Assembly: GCF_032854445.1 (NCBI RefSeq)
Contig: NC_088305.1
Coordinates: 9,181,606-9,245,605 of the forward strand
Direction of reading: 5' to 3'
Source of the DNA: Liolophura sinensis
Lineage: Eukaryota; Mollusca; Polyplacophora; Chitonida; Chitonidae
DNA: 64,000 bases
Notes under the pieces: generated by a model
Told to the model about the DNA's origin: nothing
What the model saw: only the letters and a program-made list of their open reading frames with translations
Database searches by the model: none
Translations under genes and position numbers: made by a program
Shown here: piece by piece, positions 55,301 through 64,000 of the stretch
How positions within the stretch are numbered: position 1 is the stretch's first letter
How the letters are laid out: every line of letters starts with the position of its first letter

Positions 55301-56935
55301 CAGCGTTACCTGGATCCACGCGATTAGATTTTTATCACTTTCGGTAGCCTGAAGTCAACAAAGGTCATGATAATCGTGAAAACACGAACAAATGTAATGT
55401 ACAGGATTTGAACCATACATCGCCAAGCATCATTTACAATTGGCCAAGTACTGAGGACTAGAATAGAGATTAGGCGGATTTGCTGATCTTCTGCTGATAT
55501 CCGAGGGCATTGTTGTGCAGTTGATTGTCGAGAGCAGAAGACAGAAAGAATACATTGTCGCAGAGCTGATGACAGCTCCCACGGTGAACTGCAGTCAACG
55601 GTTTCATGAAGTCTAGAACGAAGCTTTTGTGTTATTTACACAGGACGGTTTTGTCAATTTTTTGTTGGTTTTGTGGTCAAATCATGAAAAACAACACTAA
55701 GTACAAAGTAATTCTTGCAGATTTGTTATCGAGATGTTAATGGGCACCAGATAGAGTGTGCGATTAATGGTTTTAAGCGGTATATAAAAACTGATTTACT
55801 TTTGAGCCAAGTTCATTGGTCAGTTTTGGCCTTGTTTGCATACCAAACTAAAAGTTTTTTACACCACAGGTAGGGCGATCAACCGAAAAACTCTAAGTGA
55901 AATGTTTATTTCGTCAGGTTTAGCCGTTTTTTCGAGTACGAAGTTCCCGCGTTATTTGAATTACATTTGTAATTCTGGCATCAAACAGTACCAGACAGTG
56001 TGTTTATATAAGCATTTTGAGCAGTTTTTAGATCTGACTTACATTTCAGCTAATTTCATTGGTCAGTTACAGCATAACTTGTATACCAAACAAAATGTTG
56101 TTTTTTTTTACAATATAGCTACCTGAAACTTGCAAGTGAAATTGCCTCCAAAATTCATTTGCCGATTTACGGAAAAAGATGGTTTAAGCTTATCAATAAA
56201 ATTCAAAATGGCTGCTAAATCACGTGACTGGCTAAACGGCACAAAACCTCAAAAGCTGCTTTATATGTTCGTTATTGAAAACTTCCATTTTTGTTTTTTC
56301 TACCTTTACCAGTTTTGGAGAGTGCAATTTTACGAGCTGACGATGAATAAAAAAATAACAAGTTTTTAAATTCATTTTAATGCCAAACTACCACTCGATG
56401 CTCTGCGATCCCGCCAATCAAAACTGAAAATCTGTAATTCATCTATCTGCTGACCAGTTTTCAGCTTCATAGCTATTACGGTGTTCGGTCACGTGAAAAA
56501 TGACACTAAAATGAGCTTTAATTGGAATTTAAAGAGAAACTATACATCGTAGGAACCTGTCTTCAGCAGGTCAAACTACATCTAATTGATATCGTGTTTT
56601 TCCAAAATTCAACCATAGGTCATCACATGACTAAAATGACCAATAGCGAGCTTCCACGTTTCTTGACCGATTTGCATAAAATTCAAAATCCTGATATCCC
56701 AAGAAGTCTTGTACAAGCATATCAATTTTCAGTGCAATGGAATCAGCGGTTCTGGTAAAGTTTTATACTCCAGCTAGTAGCCGAAGCGATTTGGTAATGA
56801 TCATGTCTAGAAAATTAACAGCTATGACACGCAGTTTCTCGCAAGACGAAAATAAAATGTTTTCACAAAATAAGAAGAAAAATTATCTGAGCGAGAACAA
56901 TAGTCTTCCAAGTGAAGAGGTTTCCCGCTAGTATA
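55301..56935. other. Insert of unknown nature inside module M3
   Basis: A 1.6-kb stretch separates two parts of M3. It contains an internal duplication (about 55815-55960 and 56050-56190, sharing 'ttcattggtcagtt' and 'ataccaaac'). Open frames at 55836-56126, 56130-56369 and 56522-56758 cover it but have no recognised domains. It may be an unrecognised transposable element. Confidence 0.45.
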
Positions 56936-56939
56936 CTAA

Positions 56940-57565
56940 CATTGGACCCTAATTATCTCTATAATGCCAAGATGTTGTATTGAGTAAGGCAGATAATCTG
57001 ATTTTGTAATTTGACTTTGGATTTTGGAATGTTGAACGGAAATCTAAATGTACATACCGCTCTGACAGATCAGAAAAAAATCTTCAAATGTCATGTTTAA
57101 AGACACGTCTATCAAATTTCATTTCAGATAAGTGAAAGTTGTATATGTTGAAGCTAGGCAAAAGAAAATATTGTGAAAGCAACACTCCGTCACGTCAGTT
57201 TCGATATGGCATTTTTTGTGAAAAAACCCTTTAGGCCAAACAAAGAAATATGACGATGTTAAAGAGGGCAGCTATGCGACCCCAAAAGAGCGTCGCGTTT
57301 TTGTACCGCTCACGTTTTAGTACATTTATGTTACTTGACATTCGCCGGAGTTTACTTGGAGTAAACCTTGCACCAGCCTTTACTTCACTAAACAAAAGGC
57401 GACATTTCCACACATGCGACGTTTATATGTGTGTCTATTTAGTAAAAGGTCATCTATGTCAAAGGAGCTTGATGTATAAAGCCGTTGAAGTTACGGTCCT
57501 AGGGGACCATGGTTTGTAAACCCATAGGACACAGGCCAGACTGTTATACAGGCACATCATTCATT
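56940..57565 (+). repeat. Right-end repeat module M3, copy 2
   Basis: Long near-identical runs with 51830-52440, for example 'gacgatgttaaagagggcag' at 57252. Frames 57250-57519 and 57231-57413 are on opposite strands and not conserved. Confidence 0.88.
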
Positions 57566-57589
57566 AATTCAAAATTGGACTCCATTTAA

Positions 57590-58250
57590 ATACAAAAACT
57601 TGTTGTTGACTAAGTCAAAGTTCTATATGTTTGAGAACGCTTTATCATTTTTAGCGCATAAAACGATTTTTTTTACGCAATGCCTAATGATCTCTTAAAA
57701 TAAAAGCGGTCCTCCTCAACATCCCGAAATGAATACTCAAGAGCACAGGTTATGTGTCATGGGGAGAATAAACACCGCTTCTGCATAGTGATTTAGAACA
57801 CAGATGGGTGCAATATAAAATCTTAAAGCGACGATCGATATTGTCAACTGTTGCCACTCTTAGCCTCATGCAGAAGCGAGAGAGAGAGGATAAGTGTAAA
57901 TGATCAAAACAATCAGTAATTAAAATTCAAACTAGATTTGCAAGTAAGCGAGAGATATATTGTATGAAATCTTCCAATATGCCTTTTTATTGGGTGATAT
58001 TTTGCCCGTTTTCCCTCCTTTGTACTTATCACGATTAATGTCTCTTTGTATAATCTCAGGCACGTTTTTAAATCCAAATTAACATTCATTTATGGTTTTA
58101 TTTTTCTCATGGATGTCCGGTATACCGTTTCATCAAGCCTGAGATCTGGTTGGCTCCTCACAGGCCAGAAGAGAAGTCAGTAAATCCACAAAGGAGTCTT
58201 TAAAACTTGAACCTGATACATCAGTATATAAGAAAACGACCTTTGTTAGA
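57590..58250 (+). repeat. Right-end repeat module M4, copy 2
   Basis: 'aaagttctatatgttt', 'gcgacgatcgata' and 'ccgtttcatcaagcctga' in M4 order. Confidence 0.88.
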
Positions 58251-58259
58251 GAAAACTTA

Positions 58260-58560
58260 ATGCCACTGGCTGTTACAACTAAAGATGTTAAATTCCGGGA
58301 TTGAACCGATACCTCTCGTTATGTGGCTGGAAATCACGCGCCAATGAATAACGACCTTTAGGGATGTGTTTTTCATCAACAGATAACACGGGAACTGTTG
58401 CACATGAATAAAACAGCTACCTTGATCCGTTGGGCATTTCGTTTTAATGGAATACATGCGTGTAGGCCAACATTCGAGAGAGTTGTATATGCCCAACGGT
58501 AATCAATGTTATATTTTCTCTGCAGAGGGGGTATACTTGTACAAGATCGTTTAAATTTGG
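58260..58560 (+). repeat. Right-end repeat module M2, copy 4
   Basis: 'ccgggattgaacc' (tRNA-like, reversed), 'aacacgggaactgttgcaca', 'gttgggcatttcgttttaat'. Confidence 0.8.
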
Positions 58561-59234
58561 GAAAGTAAATGTATGTAGGGTACCTCTCTACCCCCCAGAT
58601 GTATAGAGATTATTGGTGCACTGTGCTGGTCTGCATTTTTGTATCGCTCGCATTCTGTGCGGTTGCGTTGCCGTTTCGACCGAGCCTGCATGGCGAGGTC
58701 AATGCAGCAACGCAGCCGCAGAGCAGAAGAGCGATACAACAGTCCAGATCAGCACAGTGTACTGATAATCTATTTATCATATACCTCCTATTAAAGTTAT
58801 TTTGAGACATTAAAATCCAGGTATGTACCTTCCACTATGTTGCTTTGCGTAGTATCTGGTGACGCATGGCCTGCTCAACGCTTCGAAACCCTTACACGCA
58901 CGTGCAGTCTGTTCTAAACATAGCGTATTTCAATAGTTCACAACCACAGGTTATAGGAGGAAAAAAAGGAGAAAAAAAAAACCAAAAAAAAAAAAAAACG
59001 GACAAACGCAAAGTCGTGTAAGACGATGAAAAGGTATTTTATAAAACATCCTGTACATGTAACTGTGCTTCCAAAAACATTTTTCTATCAACACACGGTC
59101 AATTTTTAAAAAACAAAACAAAAATCTAAACTTCATCTGGGTTGCGACTGACCAGTGGCATCTCTGAAATAGAATATAGTTCAGATTTGTATGTGGCAAA
59201 AAGAATTGACCTACTTTGCAAGTGAACGTGTAGC
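58561..59234. other. Unassigned stretch
   Basis: A/G-rich tract at 58959-58998. Open frames 58569-58805 and 58610-58810 overlap on opposite strands without recognised domain. Confidence 0.35.
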
Positions 59235-59235
59235 T

Positions 59236-59700
59236 TCAATAATTTACCAAATTATTGAGTTGCACGCCGACTTGTATGACAGAAAGTCTTTCAAAACTTC
59301 TAAAGTTTCTGCATTCGTCATCAAAGTTAATGGCTATCGGAACTTCAAGTGGAATGTGAAGTTGGAGAAGGGTGCTCCCTGTAGTTGATGCCGAGGTAAA
59401 ATGGCGATGACACCTAATGAGCAGATGGTTTGAACGGTAAATCTGGCCTGCAATGACAACTGTATTCGCCACGGAATGAAATCTGGTCACACAAAAAATC
59501 ATCTTCAGACGACACAAGAAGTTGACGCAAATAATTATTATAAACAGTTTGCCTTTGATAATGTGATGCGGACAGTGTAGAAAATTAAACGTTTTCCAAG
59601 GTTTCAAGGACATTACTGCATCGGCTTCCCCAGTCAGAGTGTGAAAGAAGTTCAGCGCGTGCGAATGTTCAGAGGATGGTGATATGGAAAAATATCGCAC
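59236..59700 (-). CDS. Unrecognised 154-codon open frame (doubtful)
   Basis: One of the longer uninterrupted minus-strand frames not explained by a repeat in this window. It starts MRYFSISPS and contains LKPWKTFNFLHCPHH, a hydrophobic IIIICVNFL and a final acidic-basic region. I do not recognise a family, and see no signal peptide at the start. There is no evidence for transcription. A SINE2 begins 35 bases upstream of the start. It may be chance or a remnant of an unfamiliar element. Confidence 0.2.
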   Translation of the reverse strand: MRYFSISPSSEHSHALNFFHTLTGEADAVMSLKPWKTFNFLHCPHHIIKGKLFIIIICVNFLCRLKMIFCVTRFHSVANTVVIAGQIYRSNHLLIRCHRHFTSASTTGSTLLQLHIPLEVPIAINFDDECRNFRSFERLSVIQVGVQLNNLVNY

Positions 59701-59734
59701 GGTTCTGTATCAGGCGGGTAACACGCAAGCGTAT

Positions 59735-60080
59735 GTGAGTGAGTGAGTGCTTGGGGTTTAACGTCGTACCCAACAATTTTTCAGTCATATGACGTCGAAG
59801 GATTCCTTAGAGTGCATGTAATGTGTCTCCTTGTTGCAGGACGGATATCCACCGCTTTTTTTTTTATCTTGTACTGCTTCACCGAGACGCCTAACCGAAG
59901 GCAAGTAAGCAGCCCCGACCGAGCCATTATACTGATACGGGCCAACCAGTCGTTGCACTTTCCCCTTCATACTGAACGTCAAGCGAGGAAGTTACAACTT
60001 CCTCTTTTAAGGTCTTACGTGTGACTCGACTCAGGATTGACCCTAAATCTACCGCTCCCGAAGCGGACGCTCTACCAATT
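59735..60080 (-). mobile_element. SINE2 copy, full length, minus strand
   Basis: Left edge 'gtgagtgagtgagtgcttgg' (reversed tail), right edge the reversed tRNA-like head with 'ctcaggattgaccctaaatc' and 'gcggacgctctaccaattc' (A-box side). The most complete SINE2 here. Opposite open frames inside are artefacts. Confidence 0.93.
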
Positions 60081-60139
60081 CATAGGTATACGATAAATAC
60101 CTCGACAGGACGACGTTCAGAGAGTGCAAGGGTGAATAT

Positions 60140-60690
60140 GTACAGTACAAATTTTGTTTTTCATCCAACCTAACAACGAGTACAATCAGTGATTTTTGTT
60201 GGCGTGATTTCTTATCAGGTTTTATTTTTAGGAGAATCGAACAGTATTACTTGTGTATTGTTAAGAAGTTATAACGAACAAGGGAGATAATCCGATTTGT
60301 AACTTGATCTGACCTCTATGAATCCTCAATGAAAATTTACATGACGTTTTGACATAAGCACAAACAATCTTTATGTCCGAGGACACGTATGTCACTTTTT
60401 ATTTTAGACATTGCTGTAGCGAGGGAAAAAACTGCTGTGAAGGCAACACTCCATCATAACAGTTTTAGCTTTGTCACTTTTTAAGGCAAAGCTTTTGAGC
60501 CAGATAAAAGAATACGTCGATATTTTAAAGGGCATTCAACCCCTCCCCCTCCCCCTCTCCACCACCGGAAAGGAATGTCTTTTTCCTTTGTTGTGTCATG
60601 TCTCATTAGACATAAGTCACGTGGTATTCACACGTAGCCGTGAAGACAGTTACTTTACATACTCCTCACAGCGCATGTTCTGGCCCCAGT
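60140..60690 (+). repeat. Right-end repeat module M3, copy 3
   Basis: 'gagataatccgatttgtaac', 'ggcaacactccatcataaca' and 'ttttagctttgtcacttttt' parallel 51835-52115 and 56985-57215. A C-rich insert (60541-60560) is private. Confidence 0.75.
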
Positions 60691-61405
60691 GATCGATTTA
60701 TACAGCCATTGGTAGGTAATACGATCGAAAGACACCGGTGTATCTTGTTGATCTTTGGTGGTTCCAATATATCCTCACACGGACACTTGCTACGATCTAT
60801 CTATAATGGCGTCATGCCAGTCATTCATACGTTCCTCCTACAATTTATACGCTAAACAATTATAGTTGTTAGTACAATAATTCTGTGCGTACATCAAATA
60901 AAATGGAAAAAAAATTCGTATCAAGCATTCAAAAAGAAGCTCAACAATAAAGTTTTCTTGTGTTTGACTTCACGTCCAGCTCTATCACGTGATAATACTT
61001 ATGCAACGGTTGTCAGTTTCATGAGTTGAGAAATTGGAGTGCCAGCAGTAGATCGCCGGGAGTGACGACAATTTTTTCACGTGACGTTGTGTGAATTTGG
61101 TGCAAGGTTCATGCAAGTTATCGCCGACAAACCTTTTGCAATCTCACTTTAATTAAGGTTCTTGAGGCGCTGTCGATCGTTCCATTGCCCCCAATGGTGC
61201 GAAAGCCGTTATGGCCTGAGAATCTGGAGGATTCCCCTAACTGATGCCGTGTCCTGGGGGTTGAAAGATAAACTGTACAATTACAAGTCCAGGTAAGATG
61301 TGCCGTCTGAAGTCTTCTATAACTTCGGGTAAAGTTTGTTTTACTCCACTTCAACTATATATAGTTAGTTACAGAAGTAAAGACTACATCATCTGTGACG
61401 TAAGC
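60691..61405. other. Unassigned stretch
   Basis: Minus-strand frame 61118-61354 has no recognised domain. No repeat recognised. Confidence 0.35.
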
Positions 61406-61409
61406 ACTG

Positions 61410-61500
61410 CACAGTGGTGTAGTGGTTAATGCGTCTTCACAAACGGTTGAGCTGAGGTTCAAATCCCGAATGGGGTAATACCTAAGACTTAAAACGGTGG
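61410..61500 (+). mobile_element. tRNA-like SINE head, plus strand
   Basis: 'agtggtgtagtggttaatgc' (A-box-like) and 'gaggttcaaatcccgaatgg' (B-box-like). 3' sequence about 61560-61690 has blocks ('gaagacaccatagatgac', 'gctgacaccgaaccgacc') like the SINE2-related middle. Not a functional tRNA, as no full cloverleaf can be drawn. Confidence 0.6.
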
Positions 61501-61689
61501 AAATACTTGGTTTGTTTTCATGTCATGACGGTTTCCTTTGCAACAGATATGTTTTTAGTGAACACTACCATACAGAAGACACCATAGATGACGTCCCAAC
61601 CTTGTGCTGACACCGAACCGACCAGAGCTTGACCTATTCAACCTATTTATTATGCAGAGCGCAAAGAGAAATCGCTAGAGGTCATAGCT

Positions 61690-62054
61690 GGTATAAGAGT
61701 CAGCCTCTGCCTCTCAGAGGACTGTCTGGGGCAGAAGCAGGGATCAGTAGAGCGCTTCTGTGTCTGTCAAACGATACACTGGGCGACTGGCTTTTGACAG
61801 GTTCTTATATAAATGATACAAATTTGGAAATTCAAAAAGTTTTCATGTCATGCAACAAATTCTTGAGTGATGGTAAAGGTCTGTTGAGGCTGAGGGCTTT
61901 ACCATTTGTTATTTACTTCCCACTCTGAAGGTCACGAAGTTCAAGCCCGAGGCTTCATACGCCTTAAAGGAATCCCTGAATACAAAACGGTGCGCTCCGA
62001 TAAGATACTTTCTTCCAACACTGTATGGTTGAGGCTTCAAACGGCCAAATCTTA
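61690..62054. other. Unassigned stretch
   Basis: Frame 61629-61928 has no recognised domain. Confidence 0.35.
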
Positions 62055-62142
62055 CCGGTTTTCTGTCATAAAGCTGGCCGCTGCCGTAGAAGTGAAATAT
62101 TCCTGCGTACGGCGTACAACAACAATCAAATAAATATATCAC
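62055..62142 (+). mobile_element. SINE1 3' domain fragment
   Basis: 'aaagctggccgctgccgtag', 'aagtgaaatattcctgcgta' and a short tail. Confidence 0.85.
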
Positions 62143-62689
62143 CCAAGCGTACAAAAATGGTGAACATTTAAATTCTAGGTTGCGTATAGTCATTACTAGG
62201 TTTTCTGAACCCTTTCATTGCGCTTATTTTTATTCTTCATGTGTCCAAGCAATCCTAAACCGTGTTTGCATGTAAACCCTAGTGCGATGTATCTATATTG
62301 CTTTATCGAAATTCAGATACGAGGTCTACATCAAGACAGTCAGAAGGCAAGCGATAACCATTAGCAAATGTATCATAACCCGTTGTAGAAACGTTATCAC
62401 TGGAGTTTCGTCTAAAACGCACAAACGTACATCTTGTGTGTTTAAACAATTTGATGACCATAAAACCTTATGCAAAAAATCGAAGGCAGTAGCAAAATTT
62501 TTTTAAAGCAGCATGCTCTGTGTGAACATAAAAGGAAATAATGTTGTGACGAACAATTAATTCTCGTTTTTAGTTGATTTATGCACATACATTTGGCCAA
62601 CCCATCTCACATATACAAGAATGTGAAAACATGTCACATAGGAATAATGGACTTGCATTTAACGCATTTAACTTTTGACTCCAGCTGGC
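62143..62689. other. Unassigned stretch
   Basis: No gene or repeat recognised. Confidence 0.35.
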
Positions 62690-63250
62690 GGCTAAGACGA
62701 AATTCAGTCGTTTTATTACCTTGTTTTTCATTTTCTGTGCATAAAACGATTTCTTTTGCAGGTTACTTAACCGCTTATAGATATAAAACAAATGTTTTCC
62801 TCCTGGGTATCGAGAAATGAAAACTCTCTAGAAGGTTAAGTGTCACTAGGAGAATAAACACCTCTTCTGGTGTTGTAAAATGCGACATAAAATCTTACAG
62901 CGACGATCGATAATGTTAACTGCTGTCATCTGACACCTCGTGATCAGGCAACAGCGAGGGGATACATACAAATAATAAAGACGGTCTGTGTTCTTGCAAT
63001 TAAATTGAATCCATATTTCTTAGCAACCGAGACATGTATTGCATGGAATCTTCAAATTTACATAATACTGTGTGCAGGTGTTTTCGAGGTAGCTGTCCGT
63101 TATCCATCTTCTTTACCCACCCGGACATATTTCTCTTTGTAAATCTCAGGTTCGCTTTAACGCGCAATAAAATAAACAAACCTTTCCGTCGGTAACAGTG
63201 ACATATTAGTCTTTATGACGGATCGTGTTTTAGATCTGTAACCATGTTTC
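62690..63250 (+). repeat. Right-end repeat module M4, copy 3
   Basis: 'aggttaagtgtcac', 'gagaataaacacctcttctg' and 'cttacagcgacgatcgataa' match M4 at 52820-52890 and 57745-57840. Confidence 0.85.
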
Positions 63251-63639
63251 TATATGAGCGCTAGCGGCGACTAGTTGGGTGTACAATATTAGTGTCCATT
63301 TAAGTTTCTAGTTTGTATTTTTCCCCAACGCAGGAGGAGGTTTTGTCTGGCCACAACATCAATTAGTCACGGTATAGTATACAATCTCTGTAATAACACA
63401 GTGGGGGTTTCCATATCTACATTGCCGAATCCCAGTCATTTGACATTTTAGCCTTTGGGGCTGTCTATAAATGCTGGCATATGTCGTTCTTAGCATTGAA
63501 TAATTGAACAGTGTAATCAACACATCCATATGTTCACAACTTACACTCAGACTGATATTTACCAGAAAACAGTTTCCGATGAATCATCCTACAGTGCAAT
63601 TTGTAATATTATGTCTTTCACACACAGACATTAAAGCTT
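63251..63639. other. Unassigned stretch
   Basis: No gene or repeat recognised. Confidence 0.35.
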
Positions 63640-64000
63640 TTCTCAAGGATGAACGTATACCATTTCATCAAGCCTGGAAACTGGCTGGCGTCTCACACCG
63701 ATCATCACGTCAACAGAGAAGCATCTGGAACTCGAACCTGATACACCGATATATAAGAATTGGCCGTTGTTAGACATTACTAAATGCTTGTTTGGTTACA
63801 TGGCAATTCCGTTTGCTGCTCTTAAAGACAAGGTAGCCTAGAACGTCATTAGAGCCGCACAGCTTCATCCACATACCATACATTTAGGGTCAAGTTGAAG
63901 TCAGCATTCCAAGAAGAAACTAGTTTCAAACTTGATCATGATGCACCGGTATATAGGAAAACGACTGTTGTTAGAGACTGTTAAATGCCTGTCATGTTAG
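63640..64000 (+). repeat. Right-end module M4 end, two further copies
   Basis: 'accatttcatcaagcctgg' and 'gaacctgatacaccgatata' (63730) match 58128-58230. A second version ('gatgcaccggtatataggaa', 'acgactgttgttagagac') follows at 63935-63990. The repeat continues beyond the window. Confidence 0.8.

Noticed and set aside
58569-58810. Overlapping 62-78-codon frames with a hydrophobic start
   Set aside because: Open on both strands at once with no recognised domain; not supported.
61410-61480. Possible tRNA gene on the plus strand
   Set aside because: A and B boxes are present, but no full cloverleaf can be drawn and SINE-like sequence follows.

Overview
The window looks like non-coding, repeat-packed nuclear DNA from an invertebrate, most probably a lophotrochozoan and perhaps a mollusc. 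The grounds are a very abundant tRNA-headed SINE with a conserved 3' domain and an (AAAT)n-like tail, a second SINE ending in CACTCACTCACT, and Ty3 and tyrosine-recombinase retroelements of kinds I associate with bivalve and gastropod genomes. The species cannot be set from the sequence. I found no convincing host gene, rRNA, functional tRNA or CRISPR array. Nearly every long open frame is either decayed retroelement coding sequence, translated tandem repeat, or SINE.

Layout. 0.85-3.4 kb: a decayed Ty3 element with the usual order (protease, RT, RNase H, integrase), RT core deleted, and a candidate short 3' LTR. 3.4-27 kb: a mosaic of dispersed non-coding repeat families, here named A, B, D, E, F and G, with many SINE insertions, several micro- and minisatellites, a 200-base assembly gap inside a SINE, and a roughly 0.6 kb inverted repeat at 17.9-18.5 kb. 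27.9-29.4 kb, minus strand: a DIRS/Ngaro-type tyrosine-recombinase retroelement (gag zinc finger, start of RT, SGNH-hydrolase-like tail), broken by a SINE and a deletion. 31.7-33.4 kb: a D repeat abutting an RT fragment with a YIDD motif. 36.1-36.7 kb: a 19-bp-period array. 39.7-45.7 kb: the best-preserved element, a Ty3 retrotransposon with 1-kb LTRs, a tRNA-Pro type primer site, a SCAN-like Gag, and integrase encoded before RNase H (Gmr1-like order); its RT is also deleted. 47.0-47.8 kb: a roughly 41-bp degenerate array. 49.9-64.0 kb: several diverged copies of the same multi-kb module set, a local segmental or tandem amplification.

No genes work together here in the operon sense. The story is of nested insertion and decay. 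SINEs sit inside LTRs, inside other repeats and inside retroelement genes, and both Ty3 elements are RT-less, so neither can move on its own.
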